64,000 nt of DNA from Kiloniellales bacterium (GTDB lineage Bacteria > Pseudomonadota > Alphaproteobacteria > Kiloniellales > JAKSDN01), in assembly GCA_028280455.1 (NCBI GenBank), contig JANQLT010000164.1, positions 1 through 64,000 on the forward strand, in the 5' to 3' direction. The position numbers were made by a program, and so were the translations under genes. This document shows positions 29,318 through 39,500 of the stretch, piece after piece (position 1 is the first letter of the stretch; every line of letters begins with the position of its first letter). The notes beneath the pieces were generated by a model. It made no database searches and was not told where the DNA came from. It saw only the letters and a list, made by a program, of their open reading frames with translations.

Positions 29318-30247
29318 ATGGAACGTGGCGCCCTGCCGCCCCTGGCGATGCTCCGCGCCTTCGAGGCCGCGGCCCGGCACCTGAGCTTCAGCGCCGCCGG
29401 CCGGGAGCTCAACGTGACCCACGTCGCGGTCGGCCAGCAGGTCCGCAAGCTCGAGGCCCATCTCGGCCTGTCGCTGGTCGCCCGCAGCGGTCGGAGCCTC
29501 GAGCTGACCCCGGACGGCGCCCGCCTGGCGGTGCGGCTGATCGAGAGCTTCGACGCCCTGCGGGAGGCCTTCGCCGAGATCGAGGAAGAGAAGCGCGGCC
29601 GGCCGCTGCGGGTCACCCTGACGCCGATGTTCGCCGGCTCCTGGCTCATGCCGCGGCTCGGCGCCTTCCGCAGCGCCCATCCGGATATCGAGCTGATGCT
29701 CAACCCGACGCCGGACCTGATCGACCTGCGGCGCGAGGACTACGACCTGGCCATCCGCTACGGCGCGCGCGACTGGCCCGGGCTGGAGACCGAGGCCTTC
29801 ATGCCCTCGGGCTTCGCCGTGATCGCGTCGCCGAAGCTGCTGGAGGGGATCCGCCTCGAGAGCCCGAGCGACCTGGCGCACCTGCCCTGGATCCTGCAGC
29901 AGGGGATCGAGGAGTTCTGGGTCTGGCTCAAGGACCACGGCGTGGAGGTGGCTGGCAAGCGCGACATCTCCCATCTGCCCGGCTACATGGTCATTCCGGC
30001 CGCCCGCGACGGCCAGGGCGTCGCGCTGGTCTCCCGGGTGCTGGCCGAGGAGGACATCCGCCGCGGCCGCTTGGTCGCGCTCTTCGAAGACGGCTGGCGG
30101 GGCAAGAGCGGCGGGGGCTATTTCCTCGTCCATCGACCCGGGCCGCTGCGGGCGCCGGCCCGGCAGTTCGTCCGCTGGCTCAAGCAGACGGCGGCGGCGG
30201 AGCGGGAGGCGGCGGCGGAGGGCGATCGGCCGTCAAAGGGGCCTTGA
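29318..30247 (+). CDS. LysR-family regulator, GcvA-like
   Basis: 309 residues from ATG 29318. N-terminal winged helix (LPPLAMLRAFEAAARHLSFS, then AAGRELNVTHVAVGQQVRKL) is the GcvA-type variant. The effector domain begins near residue 90 (PLRVTLTPMFAGSWLMPRLG) and includes IRYGARDWPGLETEAFMPS. The C-terminus is charged. It probably regulates the divergent small ORF, the MFS gene 80 bp downstream, or both. GcvA-like regulators often respond to amino acids or beta-lactam-type effectors; the ligand here is unknown. Confidence 0.92.
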   Translation: MERGALPPLAMLRAFEAAARHLSFSAAGRELNVTHVAVGQQVRKLEAHLGLSLVARSGRSLELTPDGARLAVRLIESFDALREAFAEIEEEKRGRPLRVTLTPMFAGSWLMPRLGAFRSAHPDIELMLNPTPDLIDLRREDYDLAIRYGARDWPGLETEAFMPSGFAVIASPKLLEGIRLESPSDLAHLPWILQQGIEEFWVWLKDHGVEVAGKRDISHLPGYMVIPAARDGQGVALVSRVLAEEDIRRGRLVALFEDGWRGKSGGGYFLVHRPGPLRAPARQFVRWLKQTAAAEREAAAEGDRPSKGP

Positions 30248-30326
30248 TTTTCGAAAGTAATTGCTTTCTTAATTGGCGGCGCCGGGTTCGATCCTCCCCT
30301 GGGGCGCCGATCATGCCGACGACACC

Positions 30327-31733
30327 ATGACCGCCGGGACCACGACGCAGTGGCGCGACCTGCTGGTCGGCGGCAACCTGCCGCGCTTTCTGGTGCTCGG
30401 CTTCGGTGTCTGGCTGCACGCCGCCGACACGCTCCTGGTCGCCACCGTTATGCCGAGCGCCGTCGGTGAGATCGGCGGCGTCGCCTACCTCGCTTGGACC
30501 ATCTCGCTCTATCAGGTGGCCTCGATCGTGGCCATGGCCTCGACCGGGTTGCTGGCGGCGCGGCTCGGCCTGCGCAGCGCCATGGTCTCCTGCGCGCTGG
30601 TCTATGCGCTCGGCTGCCTGGCCAGCGCCCTGGCGCCGGACATGGCGGTGATGCTGATCGGCCGGGCCCTGCAGGGGCTGGGCGGCGGCGCCCTCGTGGC
30701 CCTGAGCTACGTGGCGGTGGCCCAGCTCTTTCCCGAGCGCCTGATGCCGCGGCTGCTGGCGCTGATCTCGATCATCTGGGGCGTATCGGCGCTCTGCGGC
30801 CCGCTGATCGGCGGCCTCTTCGCCTCCGCCGGCCTCTGGCGGGGCGCCTTCTGGGCCTTCGGGGCGCAGGCTCTGCTGCTCGTCGCGGCGGCGCTGCTGC
30901 TGCTCGCCGGTGCGCGGCAGGCCGCGGCGGGAGCGGGGCTGCGGATACCCTACCGGCGTCTCGCCGTCCTGGCGGCGGCGGTCCTGGCGGTGTCCGAGGC
31001 CGGCGCCCGCGCCTCCTTGGCGCTCTCGAGCCTGCTCGTCTTGGCGGGCCTGTTGCTGCTGGCCCTGTTCCTGCGCCTCGATGGCACGGCGCAGGCGAGG
31101 CTGCTGCCGCGCCGGCCCTTCGACCCGAGCGGCGCCACCGGCGCCGGCCTGCTGGCGGTCTTCACCCTGGCCGGCGCCTCGATCTCCTTCACCACCTACG
31201 GGCCCTTGCTGATGAGCCTGCTGCACGGCGCGGACCCGCTGCTCGGCGGCTACATGGTGGCCCTGGAGTCGGCGTCCTGGAGTATCGCCGCGATCCTCTT
31301 CGCCGGGGCGGGCCCGGCCGCCGAGCCGCGGCTGATCCGCTGCGGGGCGATCGCCATCTTGCTGGGCCTGATCGGTTTCGCCTTGGCGATGCCGAACGGC
31401 CCCGTGCTGGCGCTGGCCCCTTGGGCCGTCCTGCAGGGCGCCGGCTTCGGCATGTGCTGGGCCTTCATCATCCGCCGCGTGGTCGCCGGGGCGGCGGCCG
31501 ACGACCGGGAGCGGGCCTCCTCGGCCCTGCCGACGACCCAGCTTCTCGGCTACGCCATCGGCTCGGCACTGGCCGGCCTCGTGGCCAACAGCCTCGGCTT
31601 CGCGGACGGCGCCGCCGTCGCGGAAGCGAAGCTCGTCGGCTTTTGGATCTTCGCCGCCTTCCTGCCGGTCACGCTGGTGGGCGCCGTCGCGGCTTGGCGG
31701 CTGGCGCGATACCCCGGCGGTCAGGCGGGCTGA
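30327..31733 (+). CDS. MFS transporter, drug-efflux-like
   Basis: 468 residues from ATG 30327; the extra in-frame start at 30273 has no support. Around 12-14 hydrophobic helices. The loop LLAARLGLRSAMVS between helices 2 and 3 is motif A-like, and GRALQGLGGGALVALSYVAV fits motif B/C of multidrug antiporters. It lies directly after the GcvA-like regulator, so it may be under its control. The end overlaps the convergent EamA gene by 13 bp. Substrate not predictable. Confidence 0.85.
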   Translation: MTAGTTTQWRDLLVGGNLPRFLVLGFGVWLHAADTLLVATVMPSAVGEIGGVAYLAWTISLYQVASIVAMASTGLLAARLGLRSAMVSCALVYALGCLASALAPDMAVMLIGRALQGLGGGALVALSYVAVAQLFPERLMPRLLALISIIWGVSALCGPLIGGLFASAGLWRGAFWAFGAQALLLVAAALLLLAGARQAAAGAGLRIPYRRLAVLAAAVLAVSEAGARASLALSSLLVLAGLLLLALFLRLDGTAQARLLPRRPFDPSGATGAGLLAVFTLAGASISFTTYGPLLMSLLHGADPLLGGYMVALESASWSIAAILFAGAGPAAEPRLIRCGAIAILLGLIGFALAMPNGPVLALAPWAVLQGAGFGMCWAFIIRRVVAGAAADDRERASSALPTTQLLGYAIGSALAGLVANSLGFADGAAVAEAKLVGFWIFAAFLPVTLVGAVAAWRLARYPGGQAG

Positions 31734-32611
31734 GCGGCGCGGAACTGCCGGAGCCCGGCCAGGGCGTGCAGGGCGAGCGTGGTCAGCACGATGGCGCCGC
31801 CGAGCAGGGCCCAGGCGCTCGGCTCCTCGTCGAGCACCAGCCAGACCCAGAAGGGCCCCAGGACGGTCTCCAGGAGCAGCAGCAGGCTGACCTCCGGCGC
31901 CGGCAGGTAGCGCGGGCCGAGGGTGATCAGAGCCGTGGCGGCCGGCAGCAGGCCGAGCGCGAGCAGCAGCAGCAGCGGCCAGGCCTCGGGCGCCATGGCC
32001 AGGGTCGGGCCGACGGCCAGGGCCACGGCGGCGCTGAGGAAGGAGGAGAGGGCCGTGGCCGGCACCATGGAGACCGCCTTGCCGTGGCGGATCACGGTGA
32101 AGGCGGCGCCGAAGGAGATGGCGCCGAGCATGGCGATCAGGTCGCCGAAGACGCCGCTCTCGTTGTCGGCCGCGCTCAGGCTGTCGGATACCAGCACGGC
32201 GATGCCGACCAGCACCGCGATGATCGCCAGCCAGGTGCGCAGCGGCACGGCCTCGGCCAGGAACAGCCGGCTGAAGATGGCCGCGAAGATCGGCGCGGCG
32301 GCGATGATGATCAGGGTGTTGGCCACGGTGGTGTGGGCCAGGGCTTGGATGAAGCAGAGCGTGGTCATCGAGACCAGGACGGCCGTCAGCAGGCCGGCCC
32401 AGCCGATCGCCCGGCAGCGCGCCCAGGTCTCGCCCCGGTGGACCAGCAGCAGGCCGAGCGACAGGCCGAAGCCCAGGAGCAGGCCGCGCCAGAAGATCAG
32501 GCTCCAGGGATCGCCGCCGATCAGACGGATCAGCAGGCTGTCCGGAGTCAGCAGGAGCACGCCCAGGCTGGTGATGACCAGACCCTTGGCGTGGCTCGAA
32601 AGCGCGATCAT
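31721..32611 (-). CDS. EamA/DMT-family transporter
   Basis: 296 residues, ten membrane helices in two EamA halves of about 140 residues each. The first half starts AKGLVITSLGVLLLTPDSLL and the second near GVFGDLIAMLGAISFGAAFT; the closing half has ALGLLPAATALITLGPRYLP and LLLLETVLGPFWVWLVLDEE, a common EamA signature. Likely exporter of metabolites or amino acids. Its 3' end overlaps the MFS gene by 13 bp in tail-to-tail fashion, which makes antisense contact between the two mRNAs likely. Confidence 0.88.
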   Translation of the reverse strand: MIALSSHAKGLVITSLGVLLLTPDSLLIRLIGGDPWSLIFWRGLLLGFGLSLGLLLVHRGETWARCRAIGWAGLLTAVLVSMTTLCFIQALAHTTVANTLIIIAAAPIFAAIFSRLFLAEAVPLRTWLAIIAVLVGIAVLVSDSLSAADNESGVFGDLIAMLGAISFGAAFTVIRHGKAVSMVPATALSSFLSAAVALAVGPTLAMAPEAWPLLLLLALGLLPAATALITLGPRYLPAPEVSLLLLLETVLGPFWVWLVLDEEPSAWALLGGAIVLTTLALHALAGLRQFRAAQPA

Positions 32612-32653
32612 GAAGGCCCCAACCCTCCCATGCTACCGATGCGGGCCGAACGT

Positions 32654-32681
32654 TTGACAAGCCGACCAGCGGCACTATAGT
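32654..32681 (+). promoter_or_regulatory. Strong sigma-70-type promoter of rpsD
   Basis: TTGACA (32654-32659) and TATAGT (32676-32681) with 16-bp spacing. This is the best housekeeping promoter match in the window. Transcription from near 32689 would give a leader of about 125 nt before rpsD. Confidence 0.75.
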
Positions 32682-32774
32682 CCCGGCCGCCATTCCCGGG
32701 AATGCGGGCTTTTCGGTTAGTCGAAGGGCCCCGCCCGCCGGCCTCGCCGGGCAGGGACTACCGGGACAACAAGC

Positions 32775-32795
32775 GCCGGTCGGCAAGCGACCGGC
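32775..32795 (+). promoter_or_regulatory. Hairpin in the rpsD leader upstream of the ribosome site
   Basis: GCCGGTCG (32775-32782) and CGACCGGC (32788-32795) form a perfect 8-bp stem with a 5-nt loop GCAAG. It ends two bases before the AAAGGAG ribosome site (from 32797). An upstream part of the leader has another fold-back (CCGCCCGCCGGC with GCCGGGC-type complement). S4 regulates its own synthesis in other bacteria by binding structured leaders, so this is a candidate autoregulatory site. Confidence 0.4.
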
Positions 32796-32812
32796 CAAAG
32801 GAGAAAGCAGTC

Positions 32813-33433
32813 ATGTCCAAGCGCACCGGCGCCAAGTACAAGATCGACCGCCGCCTCGGCGTCAATCTCTGGGGGCGGCCCAAGAGCCCCTACAACAAGC
32901 GCGAATACGGTCCCGGCGAGCACGGCCAGCGCCGCCGCAAGCCCTCCGATTTCGGCACCCAGCTTGCCGCCAAGCAGAAGCTCAAGGGCTACTACGGCAA
33001 CATCGGCGAGCGGCAGTTCCGGCGCTACTACCAGGAGGCCGTGCGGCGCCGCGGCGACACCGGCGAGAAGCTGATCGAGCTATTGGAGCGGCGTCTCGAC
33101 GCGGTGATCTACCGCGCCAAGTTCGTGCCCACGGTCTTCGCCGCGCGCCAGTTCGTCAACCACGGCCACATCCTGGTCAACGGCAAGCGGGTGACCATCT
33201 CCTCCTACCAGGTCGCGGACAACGACGAGATCCAGATCAAGTCCAAGAGCCGCGAGCTGCCCTTGGTGCTCGAGGCGCTGGAGTCGCCGGAGCGCGACGT
33301 GCCGGACTATATCGGCATCGATCTGCAGCACATGAAGGCCACCTTCATGCGCGCCCCGAAGCTGGCCGACGTGCCCTATCCGGTGCAGATGGAGCCGAAC
33401 CTCGTCATCGAGTACTACTCCGGCAAGCGCTGA
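32813..33433 (+). CDS. rpsD: 30S ribosomal protein S4
   Basis: 206 residues from ATG 32813 after AAGGAG. S4 hallmarks: [40 protein letters not shown] (in the alphaproteobacterial style without a zinc-binding Cys cluster), and the S4 RNA-binding domain [20 protein letters not shown] with [17 protein letters not shown]. It is a primary 16S rRNA-binding protein of the small subunit. It stands alone here rather than in the alpha ribosomal operon, which is common in alphaproteobacteria. Confidence 0.98.
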   Translation: MSKRTGAKYKIDRRLGVNLWGRPKSPYNKREYGPGEHGQRRRKPSDFGTQLAAKQKLKGYYGNIGERQFRRYYQEAVRRRGDTGEKLIELLERRLDAVIYRAKFVPTVFAARQFVNHGHILVNGKRVTISSYQVADNDEIQIKSKSRELPLVLEALESPERDVPDYIGIDLQHMKATFMRAPKLADVPYPVQMEPNLVIEYYSGKR

Positions 33434-33572
33434 TCTCTCCTACGCTTCTCTGTTAGGTGTCTTCAATGATCGGTCGATGCATGGACGGCTCTTGTCGCAT
33501 CCACCTGGGGCTGAGGCTCGATCAAAGGGATTGCGGGCAATTCGGGGTCGTATTGGGACTCTGCCCTCAGTG

Positions 33573-36500
33573 CTAGCGGAACTGCGCGCCGAGTGCGGCG
33601 GGGCGTGTCGGACCAGTCAGCCACACAGTCCAGCCATCCATGTCGTCCTTACCTCGGGCTGAGCCAACGAGGAGTAGATCCGCCCCGGCAGCCAAGGCGA
33701 GCGATCTGAAGCGACCGCTGCGCGGCTCCGAAACGAGCCGTTCGTCGAGGACAGTTCCCGCGCGGTCGAGTAGAACGATCCAGCCCTCAAAGGCCGCCTT
33801 TGCACTCCGGGATGCGGCCCCGACGACCAAGATGGTCTCGTCGTCCAACACACGGCCGTTAAAGAGCTTGTCGTTTCCGCCCTCACCGACATTCAGTCGG
33901 CGGGACCAAAGTGTCCGCCCACTCGAATCGAATGAGCGAACCAGCCCGCTTCTTGCTTTTGCATTCTTCGCTGTAGCATACCCCACGACGATTAGCTCAT
34001 CGGCAGCTGTTGGCATCACCCTCATGGCCAGATCAGGACCGCTATCGCCTTCACGCGTTTCCCAAAGCGGCTTTCCTTCGCTATCGAGCCGGAGCAACCA
34101 GAGGTCGTCGTCGCCTCTCCCTGGATTAGTGGCCCAGCCGACGAGCGCGATACTCCCGTCCGAAAGTGCCGTGGCATCCTGAAACGCGCTGCGCCGCGTG
34201 CCGTGGGCGGCCAGTACGATCTGCTGAGTGACCCGTGAAGAACTGCCATCCTGTTGAAGTCGCCACACGATGCCAGTGGCCGCGCCGTCGCCCGATCGGT
34301 CGTCTTCAGTGCGACCTCCGGCCAGCACCTCTCCGTTCGGGAAGACCTCGACGAAATAACAGCGTTCGTGGCCAGGCCCCCCGAGACGTCTGCTCCATTG
34401 CTGTCGGCCCTGGGCAGACAAGCGGACCAGCCAACAATCGTCGTTGGCTGCCGAACTGGCGCGAGACCAACCGGCGGCAATCACGTCACCGCCCTTCAGC
34501 TCAACAACATCGGCCAACACTGCGGAAACGGCACCTTGGGGCAAGAAGCGCCGCTGATCCAGCAATGAGCCATTGCTGTCCAGCATTCGGAGGATCGCCA
34601 AGCTGTTCCCAGCGTCATCGAGGTTCTGGGCACCGATGACAATCCAATTGCCGTCCTTTGCCGCAGCGACCCCGTTGAGGCTGTCATAAAGCGACAAGCC
34701 GCTTAACGTCTGAGTGGCGGCAACGCCGTCCGTATGCGCCTGCTGTTGCGTCGACGCAGTCGCGTCGTCGTCGGCGTCCTGCCGTGGCAAGGGCGATGCC
34801 GGCTTGTGCGCCTCGACGACATTGCCCGACGGCGCCTCCGCAAGAGAAGCGTCGGAACCAGCAAACTGCAAAGCTGGAGGCCTTGGAGAAAACAGTTGGA
34901 TCGTTCCGTCGGCAAATCCCGCGGCAATGTCGTTCGACTCGCCGACAAGGGCTAGGGCGGTTATGGCTTTGCCCTTCGCGACATTGCGACTTCCAATCTC
35001 TGTCCGATGATCGATATCCCAGGCCCGCAACTTCATGGTCTTGTCGTCACCGAATGTGCCGTAATACAAGAGCGTTCGGAGATCGCTGTCGATTGCATAG
35101 GGTCCATCGAAGGGCACGTGGCTCAGTTGTTTGCCTGTCGGAAAACTGAAGATGCGAAAGCCCTTCTTTGATGTTGCAACAATTCGATCCCCGCGTGCCG
35201 AGAACCAGATTCGAGTCTGCCAATCCACCTCCGGCAAACCAATGGAGAGAAAGTCACGCTTGAACTGAACTCCATTCGTGATGTCGAAGAACCGCAACCG
35301 GTTCCTGTTTTGAATGATCGCTAGTGTTTTACGGTCTGGAGATATCGTCATCCCGCAGCAAAAGCCTGATTTGCGGTTCAGAAGGGTCTTCTCCTTACTG
35401 CCGGTCCAAACCGACAGCGACATCCCCGCGCCGCCTTCGTTGAGAACAACGATTTTCCGATCGTCGGTCAGGCCAACGCCGCGCAGCTCAGCCCCGCTGC
35501 GGCTGATCTCAATCAACTTGTCGGAGTTTGGCCGCAGAATGGAAAATGGCTTTCCCCCGCTTCTGTAGGCACCTTCGTGGAAGACGGCTCCGGTACGGCT
35601 ATCCGCCCCGAAGATCGAGCCGCCTTTGCTGATCACGCGGCTATGAGAAGCTTTGCTGAGGCGCCATTCCCTGACCTTGTTGTCATATCGCACGACGGAA
35701 TAGAAAGTATCGCCATCAGGCGCGGCGAAAATCTGCTGCACCTCGTAGTCGCTGCCACCCTTCTTTCCATGAGCAACGAAACTGCGAATTCGCGAGGTAT
35801 GGCTCCCAAGATACCGGCCAGGCATTCGCAGCTTCGCTTGCAAGGAACGATAGGACATCACAAGCGCATCGGAATGCAGTTTTCTCGCGTCCACCTCGGC
35901 GAAAAGGCCCAGGGCCTCGTCGATACGCTTCGATGCCGGCCTAGTGTTCGCTGCGATCTCCTTGGCAACTGATGCAGCCGCACTGGTGAGAATCTGGCTT
36001 GCCCGGTTATTCCCTGCCTTTCTGTGAGCCGGGTCAAATCCGAGTCCGCCATGGCGGTTGCGCGTCTCGATGGCGCTCTTGGCCAGATTCCAAGCTTCGA
36101 GGAGATTGCCTTCTTCTTCCTTCTGCAGCGCCCGATTCCATTCATGCTCGAAACGAGCTCGGGCTGCGATATTCAGCATTTCCGGATCGTAGGGGCTAAC
36201 CTTGAGCGCGCTAGCCGTCTCTTGTCGTGCGCGGTTCCAGTCCTCTTCTTCATATGCACGTCTCGCGGCCGTAGCGGAGTTCTCGAAGGTTACTTGTCGA
36301 CTGATGCGGTTTGCGGAGACGTTCCTGTGATCCAGAGCGAGCGCCCGTTTCGACCAGGCCGCCGCGAGGTCCCAGTCCTTTGACTCCTCGGCACTTTCCG
36401 CAAAGCCGACTGCTTTCGTGACCGCCCGCTCGCGAGCAGAGAACGAGGTTCTTGGAGCCTCTTGGTTCTTCGCGAGCCTTTCAATCTCGACCGTGGCTAC

Positions 36501-39500
36501 GAAAACCCGCCTCCACTCCTCATCGCTCGCTTCGATCGATGAAGCAGCGATCCCACGGGCCAAGCTTGCTCGATGCAAAGCAATCGCTTTGGCGATCCTC
36601 TCCGATTCGCGCTGCTCGGAGTCGAGCAGCTCTTTGGTCTTTGTCTGGAACATGAAACAGGTCTTGGAGGCGAAAGAAACGAGTGCATAAACGCCGGGCG
36701 GGAAATTCCGAGACAGAATCCGCCTGCCGTTGCCGATCTGTCCGCGTTGCAGGTCCAATGCAGTTTTCTGCAGTTCCTTTTGTCCCCGTGTAAAACCACC
36801 CTGGGTTAGATCCATCCATCCGGCCCAACCGGCTCGACGTGCCAAGCGAAATATCGTTCCGTCGGATTCCACTTTTAAAAGCACGGTATCCTTCGCTTCC
36901 GTGGCATCGAGGAAGGACAGCGCTTCACTCGTAACCAGCAAGGTCGGCCTGCCGAGTGCCACATAGCGATTCCTGCCAGCTTTGGAGAACTTCAAGCTGT
37001 CCTTCTCGACCTGCTTCACCTCGCAGGTCGCGATCGGGAGCCAATCGTCTTTCCCCCAGAGGTAGACCGAGTTTGCCGGAGGGGCCCTTGCGAGAGTTCT
37101 GTCGTCCAGCGGGTAGGTCGCCGGTTGCGCAAGGTCCAATCCAAACTCTTCCGAGTCATACCCCTCTAACGCCAAGTGAACGCGAAACTGTCCTGGCACG
37201 TATGGCAATCGGAAATAGCCATCGGAATTGGTTGTCGCCAATAGGGCGGAGCCAAGAACTCTAGCGGTCACACCTGCCAGCGGTTTGCCGAAGTTGTCCA
37301 CGACACGTCCAGTCAGGACTCCTTGGCCCGTTCCCAGTGCGAGCGCCAGATCCTCCTTCGGCGTTTCCGGTTGTGCATTGCGAATGGCTACGACGGCATC
37401 GGCCGGAACGACCAATGTCCCCCGTTTAGTCAGTATCCTAGCATTGCCGCCTGCAAAGTCGCCTTTCAGCACACTGCCGTCCGTTAGGCGAAGACTGGAG
37501 TCCTGGAACAGGTCGACGTCACCGGTTTCGATTTCTAGGATCCCAAGTGCTGACCTGAAGGGCAGCCTGGCATCTTCAATTCGGCCCACGAGGATCGTGC
37601 CATCACGCAACCCGATCAGCCGACCCAGACTGACGTCCGTGCTAACGTCTTTGTCGAGCAGATCACTGCCGGTTTTTCCGTCCGTCGTAGTTATTAGTGT
37701 CTCTGCCTCTGCTTGCTTGCTTTTTGTCCAAGACGGTTGTCCTGAAGACAAGTCAACAGTGTATCCTTCGAGCTCGCCTCGACTCAGCGCCTCGTGGCAC
37801 TTCGTAAGATCGTAGTTGTAGCGTTTGCAGGGCGCGACAGAGACATGGAATGTCTCATTGTCACGCCATTCGAGGCTCTTCGGAAGGACAATGCCCCCCT
37901 CGTTAAGTAGGGACCAAAATCTGCCGTCGGTCGCACGGACGAGGTAGAGCCAGGTGAAGCCTTCGTTCTTGTAGGCCAGCAGCGCGTGTAAGTCGTCTGG
38001 AGACCACGATAGCCAGTCTTGCTCCGGACCGTATTTGCCTGCGAAGGTGTCATGGACGACGCGAAGCTGGAGGTCCGCGACGAGCGGCCGACCGCATCTT
38101 ATCGGACTACCGTTGCCGCAAGCCTCGACAATACGGTAATGACCATTCGGAGAGGCTGGATAGAGAACTAGCTTGTCATCTTCGGACAGCTTCAAGAAGA
38201 GTGGCTCGCTGACGATCTGACCATCAATCAAGAGTCGATTATCTTCGCCCAAGCCAATGCCGCACCAGCTTTCTCCGCGGCCGACGCGCCCAAATTGATG
38301 GGAGCAGGAATCGCCCGCTTGCGCGGCCGTCGATGGAGGCCGATCCAAGTTCAGCACTGAACCAGCATGCTCGAGAGCGGTTTCGGCCAAGTGCCAGGTT
38401 GCACTGAGCTCATCCGACAACGCGAAGACCATGCTTTGAGGGACTTCAGCGACGGCATCTCTCACCCTGATCTTCAAGAGCTCACTTCCTACGTCGTAAG
38501 CGTTATCCTCAAGTGAGAGAACGGTACGTTGGACCTTCGTCTCCTGCGCAGCGATGCTCATCTCCAGCGTAACCAGGACGGCCTTGAGTGCCAACTTGGC
38601 AACCGTGACTCTCGCATCAATCATTTCTTGTTCGAGTCCCCGCCCATAGGCGGCAAGCAAATCCCGATGTAGGCTGCCGTAGGCAGCTATTGCACCCAAG
38701 CGGATAGCTGTGTCCTGTTCGCTCAAGCCAGGCGGGAGCACATCCTGCCCTGTTACCGTCGAGGCCTTTATCGCCCGAGCTACGCGCCGGACTTCCTGCG
38801 CCACCGACTCAATATCAAGGCGAGCGCTATCTGGATCGATTTCCTCAAGCTCGTCCAGGAGAGCGCCGGTGACTTGGCTTATCTCCTCCTCGATCAAAGC
38901 CACGCGAGACACCAATTCGTTGAATCCACGGAGACGCGCTGTCTTGGGTGGCAGTATGGGGACAAGCCCAGGCCCGCCCTCGCCACGTAGGCGCCCGACA
39001 ATCAACTCGACGAAATCGGCGCGATTCTCGGAAGTAGCGGCCATCTCGTACATGGCCTTGACCTTTTCCGCATAGGACGGACCGTAGTACCCGCGGGCGA
39101 ATTCCTTGCCGGCTCCCTGAAGGCTGAGTGCACGTGCCAGGAGATCGAGCATCGCAAAAGGAGAGCTCAGGTCCAGGCTTGACCAACCTTCGTCTCGTAC
39201 TTTCGTTAGCAACTCGCCGAGACCGAACTGGGGGCCCGTCATCCACTTCAGAACAGCGATATTCAGACCGGCGAGATCTGCAGCCCATCGCGCACGGTCT
39301 ATGTCATGGACGGCATAGAAGGCCTCCCCGACAGCTTGTATGTCGAATTCCAGCTTGAAGTGGACGGCATCTCTGAGCTGCTGAAGCGCGTTCGAGAGAT
39401 CGCGCGTAGCGGCCGGGTCTGGGAGGGCTGATTCGGGTCTCTGGCTTGCCTGAAGTTCGCGGCTAGCGGTGTTGCCGGGCGCTATTTGCTCGAAAGTGCT

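Noticed and set aside
30274-30318. GGGTTCGATCC near the MFS start, resembling a tRNA 3' end
   Set aside because: No 5-bp T-stem partner, no anticodon or D arm upstream; the likeness is limited to the loop sequence.
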